Below are positions 41,983 to 52,209 of a stretch of 64,000 bases of DNA, piece by piece. The notes under the pieces were generated by a model. It did not search any database. It saw only the letters and a list, made by a program, of their open reading frames with translations, and was not told the origin of the DNA. The position numbers and the translations under genes were made by a program. The number at the start of each line of letters is the position of its first letter. Within the stretch, counting starts at the first letter, position 1. Source of the stretch: Microvenator marinus (GTDB taxonomy: Bacteria > Myxococcota_A > Bradymonadia > Bradymonadales > Bradymonadaceae); the NCBI RefSeq assembly GCF_007993755.1, contig NZ_CP042467.1, forward strand, positions 3,000,001 to 3,064,000, written 5' to 3'.

Positions 41983-43443
41983 TCACTTGTGTGCGGCAGA
42001 TACGACGTCGATCAACCCGTCCAAAATCAGGCGTCGAATCGAGTCCGAGCGCAATACTGGAGCGTCCATCCACGCGTTCAGCACAGCCTGAAGCCCTTCG
42101 GTGGACCGAAGGTCCAACAATTGTTGGATGGCGCTAAGTGCCGCCACACCTTCGCCACGTGCAAGCACCTCGAGCCCAGCGATATCGCCCTCCGCAACCA
42201 ACGCCTTAAGCCCTGGCTTGAAGTCCGGCAGCTCGGGATTTGCGCCCACTGTGTTGAGAAAAAGGTACGCAGCAGCACGGGGTGCCGCTGGGCCTTTGCT
42301 CTTTAGCAGTTTGGCTGCCTCAGCCTGCAAAGGCTGCACAAAATCTGGCTCATCAAGGCCCCAGAGCGTAGCGTCCAGAAGGTTTCGGACCACAGCCACG
42401 CGTTTGACCGGGTCATCGGCACCATCTTCCAGATACTCACTCAGCTGGGTTGCAACCTCCGCAACATCTTCCTCGGTTGGATTGCTCGACGAGAGCGGGA
42501 GGCCCGGCACGCCAGGCGTAGGCTCCTCAGAGGTCAACCAGCATTCATGCGCCACCGCGTGATAGAGGAGGTCCAAGATCTCTTCGTCCGGCGCAAGTCC
42601 AGCGGCCACCGCAAAGCGCACATCGGTCTGGAATTCTTCCAATGACTCGGGCGCTGAAACTTCGTCGTCCTCTTCGAGGCCGAGCGTCAACGAAGACACC
42701 GCGGCACCGATCAGACCGGCAAACGAAAACGCGTCCAGGTCCCCAGCAGCCTCGAGGAGCGCGAGGGTTTCAACCCACGAGTTCGGGCCGCAGAGCGCGA
42801 ACACATCGCCCATCAGTCTTGGGTAAGCAGTCCAATCACTCTCGATATCCCCGTTCATGAGCAGGCGCCCATAACCCTCGGGCTCCACCATTCCAAGCAG
42901 GCTCGCGTCCAAAATGGCGCGCTCTTCGGATTCATCGTCGGTCTCTTCGCGCACGGCGAGAAGCTGCTCAACAAAAGGCGCACCGAGCAGGCTGAACGCT
43001 CGGAAGATTTCGGGGTCAACCTCTTCTTCCATCCACGCCATCACGGGCTCGGGTGTGTCCTGCTCCACGAGCGCGATCGCCGCGGCGTGGCGCGTATCGT
43101 CATTTCCGAGCGCGTTCACCATATTGGGGTGTTCCCATGGCAGGCCCAGTCGAACGAGGTCGTTCAGGACCTGGAAGTCACCGCGTGCCAGTCGGGCATC
43201 GATATTATCGGCAACCTCGTCTCGGTCCACGAGGAGCGAGATATAGGCCTCAAGCCGAGTCGCATCCCCTTTGGCCATCAGGCGAGCATACCAGGCCATC
43301 AGAAGCTCAGCGTCGGCGGCCACGGCGAGGGCTGCAAGACCGGTGGCATCCAGGCCGCTCAAGTCCCCGAATTCATCGTGGTTGAACGGAATCTGGCGCA
43401 ATGCCTGGTCTAGAATACGTTGGTTAATATTGGTGTTCAGCAC
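41983..43443 (-). CDS. HEAT-like repeat protein of unknown function
   Basis: About 486 residues. A GTG at 43443 is preferred because AGGA lies eight bases upstream; an ATG at 43461 would add six residues without a ribosome-binding site. The protein is almost all helical, acidic and without signal or membrane segments. Helix pairs recur at roughly 35-50 residues (for example DDTRHAAAIALVEQD and GVAALSAIQQLLDLRSTEG), as in HEAT/PBS-lyase-type repeat proteins. No family name recognised. It sits directly upstream of the CHAD gene. A scaffold role on polyphosphate granules is an inference. Confidence 0.6.
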   Translation of the reverse strand: MLNTNINQRILDQALRQIPFNHDEFGDLSGLDATGLAALAVAADAELLMAWYARLMAKGDATRLEAYISLLVDRDEVADNIDARLARGDFQVLNDLVRLGLPWEHPNMVNALGNDDTRHAAAIALVEQDTPEPVMAWMEEEVDPEIFRAFSLLGAPFVEQLLAVREETDDESEERAILDASLLGMVEPEGYGRLLMNGDIESDWTAYPRLMGDVFALCGPNSWVETLALLEAAGDLDAFSFAGLIGAAVSSLTLGLEEDDEVSAPESLEEFQTDVRFAVAAGLAPDEEILDLLYHAVAHECWLTSEEPTPGVPGLPLSSSNPTEEDVAEVATQLSEYLEDGADDPVKRVAVVRNLLDATLWGLDEPDFVQPLQAEAAKLLKSKGPAAPRAAAYLFLNTVGANPELPDFKPGLKALVAEGDIAGLEVLARGEGVAALSAIQQLLDLRSTEGLQAVLNAWMDAPVLRSDSIRRLILDGLIDVVSAAHK

Positions 43444-43521
43444 GGTTTGGGTCCTACACATTTATAGATGAATTCTGGGTTTTTATGTCTACGTGGGCTC
43501 TGTAGACAGATCCCGCATGTA

Positions 43522-44847
43522 CTATCCAAAGTAGAATAGTAACGCCAGAATAATCGCGCCGATTGCGACACCGCCGAAGACTTCCATCCACGGGAAACCG
43601 CCCTCTTCTTCAGGCGCTGTGGGCCGCGGACGCATATGCGAATGCTCAGCGCCGAGATCGAGTTCGTCCGAAATCGCGCTTATGGTGGGCGAGGTATCGA
43701 CGCGTTTTCCGCCGCGCGACGTGACTTTTGCCACAGGCTCCGTCTCGCGTTTCGGCCTGTATCCATGCGAGGTGTCGGCAGGAATCAGGTTCGCCGAATC
43801 CGTAGTATCGACGTCAAGATCATCCAAAGGCCCAAGCTCAAAATCCGGGCCGAGTTCGCGGTCGATATCGTCCAAAGACGGCATGCCAGAGGTGCGCGGA
43901 ACCGTCATGTCATCGGCCGAACTCCCGTCCGCCACAAACTCGCCGCTCCTCGCGTAGGCCCGCACAGCCTCGCGCTGCGGGACCAGCGGCACAAACTCTT
44001 CGCCCACAACTTCGTAGAGCGCGCGCGCCATCTCTTCGGCGGTTTTGTATCGGTCGCCGAGCGCCTTCGCCACGGCCTTCTGAACCACCGGGCCGAGCGG
44101 ATGCTCGAGCACCTCTTTCGGCAGCTTGATGGGTTTGCCAGACGCCTGGAAAAGAATCGTGTCGTAGACGCTCTCTATTGTGATGATCTTCTGGCCGGTG
44201 ATCATCTCGGCCATGATGAGCCCGAGAGCATAGATGTCCGAAGCAGGGCCCACAGACTTCTTATGCACGAGCTCCGGCGACATATAGGCGGGCGTGCCGA
44301 CCAGCGTTCCCACGTTCGTGATTTCGCCAGACTGGCTCTCGTCCTCTAGCGCTTTTGCGAACCCAAAGTCGAGCACCTTGACATGCCCACGCGCGCCATC
44401 ATTGACGAGGAAGATGTTCGCAGGCTTGAGGTCACGATGAATGATGCCGAGCTCATGGGCCGAATTCAGCGCCGACAAAGCCTCGATAGTGATGCGTTTG
44501 ATTAGCTTGGGGTTGAGCGGCCCGTTGTGCAGAAGCAGCGAGCGAAGGTCAGTCCCGGTGAGGAACTCCATCGCCATGTACGGAAGTCCACTTCTCAGGT
44601 GGCCGTAATAGTGGACTTTGACAACGTGCGGATGGTCGAGCGAGTACACAAGTCGCGCCTCACGTTCGAAACGCTTTCTGAGCTCATCCTCGTCGTGTGG
44701 GCCGGGGCGCAGGACTTTAAGGGCGAGCGTGCGCTTCTCGAGTAGGTCCTCGACCTTGAAAATCGAGCCAAAATTACCGCTGTCGATCTCGGATTCCACC
44801 CGAAACACATCGTCGATAATCTCCCCGACTTCCGGCATCCTCGCCAT
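43522..44847 (-). CDS. Hanks-type serine/threonine protein kinase with C-terminal membrane anchor
   Basis: 441 residues. The kinase domain is complete: ATP loop IDSGNFGSIFKV, lysine in LALKVLRP, catalytic HRDLKPANIFLV, DFGFAKAL, and the activation loop to GTPAYMSPE. A disordered acidic linker with SPTISAISDELDLG follows, then one transmembrane helix at the extreme C-terminus (VFGGVAIGAIILALLFYFG). Family knowledge: bacterial eukaryotic-type kinases phosphorylate Ser/Thr on regulatory proteins; a C-terminal tail anchor without an extracellular sensor is usual in Myxococcota. It is a separate, catalytically normal kinase, unlike the cluster at 57-63 kb. It appears monocistronic. Confidence 0.92.
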   Translation of the reverse strand: MARMPEVGEIIDDVFRVESEIDSGNFGSIFKVEDLLEKRTLALKVLRPGPHDEDELRKRFEREARLVYSLDHPHVVKVHYYGHLRSGLPYMAMEFLTGTDLRSLLLHNGPLNPKLIKRITIEALSALNSAHELGIIHRDLKPANIFLVNDGARGHVKVLDFGFAKALEDESQSGEITNVGTLVGTPAYMSPELVHKKSVGPASDIYALGLIMAEMITGQKIITIESVYDTILFQASGKPIKLPKEVLEHPLGPVVQKAVAKALGDRYKTAEEMARALYEVVGEEFVPLVPQREAVRAYARSGEFVADGSSADDMTVPRTSGMPSLDDIDRELGPDFELGPLDDLDVDTTDSANLIPADTSHGYRPKRETEPVAKVTSRGGKRVDTSPTISAISDELDLGAEHSHMRPRPTAPEEEGGFPWMEVFGGVAIGAIILALLFYFG

Positions 44848-44991
44848 TCGCACTAACCTGCAACTGATACGGGCGCGAAGCTTACTCCAACATCGCCAGA
44901 AACGCTAGTCTCTCAAGATCGTGAGTCTTCGGCTTAACAAGCGCATCCAATAACGTTATGAACACCGCCGGCTGACGGGAGAAAACCAACC

Positions 44992-45921
44992 ATGATTTTA
45001 TTGTCCAAAGCACCTCACGACTTCTTTCTCGCTCTCGATGTGGAGGAGTATTTCCTGCGCGAGCACGACCCTGAAGAGATCTACGAGGGTGGCTTCGCGA
45101 GGCCGCTAAATCTCGCTGAGCGCGATGTGCTGGCGGTTTGCCGGTTCAACGAGGATGTTGAAGCGCCGGCCTTTGAGGTCACGTTTCCGAACCAAGAGCC
45201 GCTGAGTGCTGACGAGGAGGCCGAAGCCGCGCGTCTGCTGCAGCGGATTTTCGGCACCGAGATCGACCTCGCCGCGCTCTACGTGCAAGCTGAGCACGAC
45301 GCGCTTTTGGGGCCGATGATTCAGGAATACTACGGGTTTAAGCGCATCAGCGGCGCCTCGATTTATGAAGATGCGTTCCGGGATATCATCAAATCGAGAA
45401 TTTCACACAAACCCACGGCCAAGCGCATGGAACAAGACGTTCGGCGCACTTGGGGCACGCGGTTTGAATGGCGCGGACGTGATTATTATTCGTTTCCGCG
45501 GCCGGAACGCCTTGTGGGCGTGGCCCCAACCGAATGGCGAGAGTTCGGAATTTCCGGGCGCAAAGCAGAGTATATCATCGGGATGGCCGAGGGGATTGTG
45601 GACGGCAGTCTGGACCTCGACCTTTTGGAGAATATGGCGCCGGATTCGTTCTATGAGGCAGTCCAAAAGATTCGCGGCATCGGGCCGAGCACCGCACAAA
45701 CACTGATGCTCAGCCGCGGCAGGACGGACGCGGTCTTCCCGACACACCTCGTCAAAGGCGAAGAAAAAGGCATGAAACGCTGGATTTGCCGAAGCTATGG
45801 GGTTTCGCCGGAGATCGACGACGAGGAGTTCAAGGCTCTGACGGTGGCATGGTCAGGGTTTGAGGCGCCTGCTCTCGAGATGCTATATTATCGATACGTG
45901 ATGTCACAGCTGAAGAAATGA
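44992..45921 (+). CDS. HhH-GPD DNA-glycosylase-like protein lacking the catalytic Asp
   Basis: 309 residues, with a GGGAG motif 10 bases upstream. The arrangement is that of AlkA/OGG-type glycosylases: an N-terminal beta domain, then helices, then the helix-hairpin-helix IRGIGPSTAQTLMLSRGRTDAVFPTHLV (near residues 230-257). In active enzymes an Asp follows this hairpin (D-T/V-H in EndoIII and OGG1, LPDD in AlkA); here the sequence reads FPTHL. The GPD aspartate is therefore missing and activity may be lost or moved. The gene is directly upstream of uvrC (one base), so both may act in DNA repair. Confidence 0.75.
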   Translation: MILLSKAPHDFFLALDVEEYFLREHDPEEIYEGGFARPLNLAERDVLAVCRFNEDVEAPAFEVTFPNQEPLSADEEAEAARLLQRIFGTEIDLAALYVQAEHDALLGPMIQEYYGFKRISGASIYEDAFRDIIKSRISHKPTAKRMEQDVRRTWGTRFEWRGRDYYSFPRPERLVGVAPTEWREFGISGRKAEYIIGMAEGIVDGSLDLDLLENMAPDSFYEAVQKIRGIGPSTAQTLMLSRGRTDAVFPTHLVKGEEKGMKRWICRSYGVSPEIDDEEFKALTVAWSGFEAPALEMLYYRYVMSQLKK

Positions 45922-45922
45922 T

Positions 45923-47773
45923 ATGGCCGAGCTCTTTGACGCCGCGTCGAAAATTGCCCTGATTCCGCACAAGCCGGGCTGCTACATCATGCGCGACAAG
46001 CGCGGGCGAATCGTCTACGTGGGCAAGGCCAAGGACCTCAAGAACCGCGTCCGAAACTACTTTCAGTCGTCTGGAGATCCACGCCTTTTTGTGGCCAGGC
46101 TCCCGAAAATCTTGGGTGATATCGAGGTCATCATCACCGCCAACGAAAAGGAGGCGATGATCCTCGAGAACACGTTGATCAAGGCGCATAAGCCCCGTTA
46201 CAACGTTCAGCTCAAGGACGATAAGAACTACCTTTCGCTGAGGATCAATACGCGCCACGAGTGGCCGCGCGTGGACGTGGTACGCCACCAAAAGAAGGAC
46301 GGTGCCCGCTATTTTGGGCCTTATCATTCGGCCAAAGCGATTCGGCAGACGCTCAATATTCTCAACAAGTATTTTCAGCTTCGCACGTGTACGGACTCGG
46401 TGCTCAATCACCGTGTCCGCCCCTGTCTTCAATACCAGATCAAGCGATGCCCGGCGCCGTGTGTCTTCGAGGTAGACAAGGAGGCGTATGACCAACACGT
46501 GCGCGAGGCGATCTTGTTTTTGGAGGGGCGAGGAGACGAGCTTTTGGATTCGTTGAAGGCTCGCATGTACCAGGCCTCCGAGGATATGGAGTTCGAGCGC
46601 GCGGCGAATTTCAGGGACCAGATTATTAGTATTCAGCGGGCGCTCGAGCGGCAAATGGCCGTGACGGCGGAGCGCGTGGATCGTGATGTGATCGGCTATT
46701 GGCGAGAGGGTGAGAGGCTTACGATTCAGCTCCTATTTGTGCGCGCTGGGAAGCTCGAGGGCACGCGCGCTTTCTCGTACAAGCAGCAGGAGTTCCCGGA
46801 CCACGAGCTCATCTCGAGCTTCTTGAACCTCTACTACGCGGCGGGCAATTTCATCCCGAAGGAGATCCTGGTGCCAGTGGAGCTCGAGGAGTCTGAACTT
46901 GCTGCCTACGAAGAGCTTTTGAGCGAGTTGAAAGGCCAGAAGGTCAGCGTGATTCACCCGCAGCGCGGGGCGAAACGCGCCTTGATTTCAATGGCCACAG
47001 AGAACGCGAAGAGCTCGTTTGAGTCGGAGCACGATAAGGAAGAGCGCACTCAGGACCTTTTGGAGTCCCTGCAGGAAAGGTTAGGACTTTCGCATTATCC
47101 CGAGCGCATCGAGTGTTTTGATATCTCGAACTTTCAGGGCAAACAGATCGTGGCGTCGATGGTGGTCTTTGAGGGCGGTGTGCCTAATAAGAACGAATAC
47201 CGGCGTTACAAGATGCGTGAGGTGACCTCTCAGGATGACTTCGCGAGCATGCACGAGGTTCTGACGCGGCGATTCTCAAAGGTGGCAAGCGGCGAGGACG
47301 CGGCACCAGACCTCGTGGTGATCGATGGCGGCAAGGGCCAACTCGCCCAGGCCGTGGCGGTTGTGCAGGATTTGGGCATCCACGACGTGGACGTGATCGG
47401 TTTGGCAAAAAGCCGTGTGGATAAGGTGGGTTTTGGAGACGATGAAGTCACTCGATCACCCGAGCGCGTCTTCCTGCCCGGGCGCAAGAATCCGGTGGTG
47501 CTCAAGCAAAATAGCGCTGAGATTTTCCTCTTGGAGCGAATCCGAGACGAAGCCCACCGCTTTGCGATTACGTTCCATCAGGAGCTGAGAAGGAAGGAAA
47601 CTCTAAAGTCTTCGCTGGACGATATCCCAGGCGTGGGACCGGCCACTCGCAAAGACTTGCTGCGTCATTTCGGAAGTTTGCGCAAGATTAAGACCGCCAC
47701 GCTCGAGGAACTCAAGGATGTCCCCGGCGTGGGGCCTAAGATGGCAGAAACCATCTTTGGATGGTTCAGGTAG
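45923..47773 (+). CDS. uvrC: UvrC, excinuclease ABC subunit C
   Basis: 616 residues, normal for UvrC. The N-terminal GIY-YIG nuclease is seen as KPGCYIMRDKRGRIVYVGKAKDLKNRVRNYF (the tyrosines and Gly-Lys of the 3'-incision site). The central Cys/UVR interaction region follows (SEDMEFERAANFRDQIISIQRALERQ near 200-228). The RNase H-like 5'-incision domain has ERIECFDISNFQGKQIVASMVVFE with DGGKGQL. Two C-terminal helix-hairpin-helix units (IPGVGPATRKDLLRHFG and VPGVGPKMAETI) bind DNA. It makes both cuts around lesions in nucleotide-excision repair. Co-transcribed with the glycosylase-like gene. Confidence 0.97.
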   Translation: MAELFDAASKIALIPHKPGCYIMRDKRGRIVYVGKAKDLKNRVRNYFQSSGDPRLFVARLPKILGDIEVIITANEKEAMILENTLIKAHKPRYNVQLKDDKNYLSLRINTRHEWPRVDVVRHQKKDGARYFGPYHSAKAIRQTLNILNKYFQLRTCTDSVLNHRVRPCLQYQIKRCPAPCVFEVDKEAYDQHVREAILFLEGRGDELLDSLKARMYQASEDMEFERAANFRDQIISIQRALERQMAVTAERVDRDVIGYWREGERLTIQLLFVRAGKLEGTRAFSYKQQEFPDHELISSFLNLYYAAGNFIPKEILVPVELEESELAAYEELLSELKGQKVSVIHPQRGAKRALISMATENAKSSFESEHDKEERTQDLLESLQERLGLSHYPERIECFDISNFQGKQIVASMVVFEGGVPNKNEYRRYKMREVTSQDDFASMHEVLTRRFSKVASGEDAAPDLVVIDGGKGQLAQAVAVVQDLGIHDVDVIGLAKSRVDKVGFGDDEVTRSPERVFLPGRKNPVVLKQNSAEIFLLERIRDEAHRFAITFHQELRRKETLKSSLDDIPGVGPATRKDLLRHFGSLRKIKTATLEELKDVPGVGPKMAETIFGWFR

Positions 47774-47778
47774 CGCGA

Positions 47779-49488
47779 TTACTCGACGCCGCCAGAGGCG
47801 CAATCGAGCGTGTTCCCGGCGGCATAATCGGTGGTGTCGTCATTTGCCTTTGAGATACAGAAACCACTGGAGTTCTCGATGGTGTTGCCGGTGATATCAG
47901 CACCTTCTGTTTTCTGAATTCGAAGCGCCGGGTCACCAGCGTCCGAAATCGTAGAATTGCGAAGGAAGGATGCGCTTGAAACGGTGTTATTCCATCGAAG
48001 GCCCTGCCAATCTCCTGCGTTTCCGGCTTGTCCGACCAATTCAATTCCGTCGGCACTGAAGGTGATCGCGTTTCCTGCCCAACCAAGTTCGAAGTAGGTA
48101 TCGGAGGAGAAAACCAACTTCGTGCCGGTCTCGATTTCGTACTCGATATCAGCGTTGTTGTAGAGCGAGTCTGCGACTCGGTACGGGACGTTCAGGTTCG
48201 GAAGTGTACCATTGTTGGAGAGCCTCCCGTCGACAAGCTCGACCATCGCGTCTCCCGTTCCCCAGGAACCATCTGCCGGAAGCGTATGGGCAGCAGCGGA
48301 GTGAATCTCAGCGGCGATACCGGTATCTGTGTTCACGTTGATATTGCTTGACCCGTCACGCAGGCCTTGCTCGCCAAGGGAGAGTGCAGGCAGCGCGTTT
48401 TCTGCAAAGGTGAGGCTGTTCACCGTGATTTCAGACTGAATACGCGCAGGATATCGGTCCCCAGAACCCGCGTGCCAGATCTCCATGTTTGAGATTGTGG
48501 AGTCCGTGGTGACCGTGCCGTTGATGCGAACACCATACCAGTGTCCAGCCTCTTGGGTGGATCCTCTGAACACCACCGGTGCGTCTTCAGTTCCGTTGAC
48601 ATTGAGCGTCATTTCGTTTCCGGCCCAGCCAAACTCAACCTGCTGATCGACGCGGAACTCCATTTCAACACCAGCCTCGAAGGTCACATCTACGTCTGCA
48701 GAGTTATATAGCCCGTTGATGTTGTAGTAGGGGATTCCAGGGTTCTGGAACGTCACCGAGTCAGTGATATTGTCAAACTCGACTGCGACACGGTTATCTT
48801 CGACGTTTTCATACGTCCCACCGAGCGGGAAGTTCGTGACCGCAAGCGCGTGGTCTAGAATAGCCACTGGTCCTACCGAGTCTTTCACGTTCAGATTCGA
48901 AGACCCGCTCTTGAAGGATTTCGAAGCGATACCAGCACTTGCCGATTGCTCGATCGTGACGTCCTTGAAGAGCAGCGAACGCTCATTATTGTTCACGATT
49001 GCCGCGCGGTCGGAGCCGGCGTGACGCACGATGACGTGCTCGAACACGGAATCACTGGTAACCGTGTTATTGATGGTGATCTCTTCCCAGTGACCTGCAT
49101 TCGGCGAGGTACCTTCAAAGACGATCGGATTGGCGGCCGTACCCTGTGCGATCACGGTGGCTTCGTTTCCTGCCCAACCAAACTCGACGGATTGGTCCAC
49201 GCTCATGATAAAGCGGGTGCCTGGGCGAATCGTAATCTTAGAAGCACCACCCGTGTTATAGATATCGTCGAGCACGTTCACGGTGCCACAGAAGGTGATA
49301 TCACCCTCGATCTTTCCGTCGAAATCACCACCCACGTCTCCGGTCTGACAATCAGCCGAAGGGGGGTTGTTTTCGTTGTTTGGCTCAACGTTATTTTCTT
49401 CATTGTTGTCGCTGCCAGAGGTCGACGTGATACACCCGGATCCGGCAATAATTGTGGCAAATGCAATTCCAAGAAATTTCTTCTTCAT
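47779..49488 (-). CDS. Surface lipoprotein with three parallel beta-helix modules
   Basis: 569 residues. The lipoprotein signal (MKKKFLGIAFATIIAGSGC) and an Asn/Glu-rich linker are followed by three homologous modules of about 165 residues. Each contains the phrase VEFGWAGNE or LGWAGN (near residues 102, 287 and 463), GHW/GDW, then TV-S/T-S/D and further short strands. This is the repeat style of right-handed beta-helix proteins, similar to secreted polysaccharide-binding or adhesion proteins. No catalytic residues are recognised. It converges on uvrC with five bases between the stops. Probably on the cell surface. Confidence 0.75.
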   Translation of the reverse strand: MKKKFLGIAFATIIAGSGCITSTSGSDNNEENNVEPNNENNPPSADCQTGDVGGDFDGKIEGDITFCGTVNVLDDIYNTGGASKITIRPGTRFIMSVDQSVEFGWAGNEATVIAQGTAANPIVFEGTSPNAGHWEEITINNTVTSDSVFEHVIVRHAGSDRAAIVNNNERSLLFKDVTIEQSASAGIASKSFKSGSSNLNVKDSVGPVAILDHALAVTNFPLGGTYENVEDNRVAVEFDNITDSVTFQNPGIPYYNINGLYNSADVDVTFEAGVEMEFRVDQQVEFGWAGNEMTLNVNGTEDAPVVFRGSTQEAGHWYGVRINGTVTTDSTISNMEIWHAGSGDRYPARIQSEITVNSLTFAENALPALSLGEQGLRDGSSNINVNTDTGIAAEIHSAAAHTLPADGSWGTGDAMVELVDGRLSNNGTLPNLNVPYRVADSLYNNADIEYEIETGTKLVFSSDTYFELGWAGNAITFSADGIELVGQAGNAGDWQGLRWNNTVSSASFLRNSTISDAGDPALRIQKTEGADITGNTIENSSGFCISKANDDTTDYAAGNTLDCASGGVE

Positions 49489-49533
49489 TTTTTTCCCTTT
49501 GTTCTGGGGTATGGTTGTCCCTTTGTGACGGCA

Positions 49534-49562
49534 CTTATCACAGAGTATTCATTTTGGGTCAA
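49534..49562 (-). promoter_or_regulatory. Candidate promoter of the beta-helix lipoprotein gene
   Basis: Minus-strand TTGACC (49557-49562), a 17-base spacer, then GATAAG (49534-49539). It lies about 45 bases upstream of the start at 49488, and an AAGGG ribosome-binding site precedes that ATG. Confidence 0.4.
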
Positions 49563-49638
49563 GGTTTTCGCCCAAAGCGTGCTGTTAAGCCCTTGAACTT
49601 GGTGTAATGTGCGGCCGAAACTTTTTTGGGAGATGATG

Positions 49639-49851
49639 ATGACGGATAGACAAGAACTTAAAGATATTTTTGGTCATTTTGACGGTGATCATAACGGTCG
49701 CATCGACTGCGAAGAGTTCAAGCGGCTGATGAAAGCTTTGGACGCGGACCTGAGTGGAGAAGAGCTCGATATCGGGTTCGACATTATCGACTCCGATGAT
49801 AACGGAACTATCGATTTTGAGGAGTTCATTCAGTGGTGGACGAATAGGTAA
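49639..49851 (+). CDS. EF-hand calcium-binding protein, calmodulin-like
   Basis: 70 residues from ATG 49639 (GGGAG at 49628-49632; other Mets at 49633 and 49636). It consists almost entirely of two EF-hands, each with a perfect 12-residue loop: DGDHNGRIDCEE and DSDDNGTIDFEE, flanked by the expected helices (LKDIFGHFD, FKRLMKALDADLSGEELDIGFDIID, FIQWWTNR). All calcium ligands (positions 1, 3, 5, 7, 12) are present. Family knowledge: a two-hand protein usually folds as a pair and changes shape on calcium binding. The stop is three bases before parC, so the two genes are probably in one operon. Confidence 0.92.
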   Translation: MTDRQELKDIFGHFDGDHNGRIDCEEFKRLMKALDADLSGEELDIGFDIIDSDDNGTIDFEEFIQWWTNR

Positions 49852-49854
49852 TTT

Positions 49855-52206
<2,352 letters not shown>

Positions 52207-52209
52207 ACC

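Noticed and set aside
45830-46654. 274-codon open frame opposite uvrC
   Set aside because: Antisense to the well-conserved UvrC start with no domain signal; explained by codon bias.
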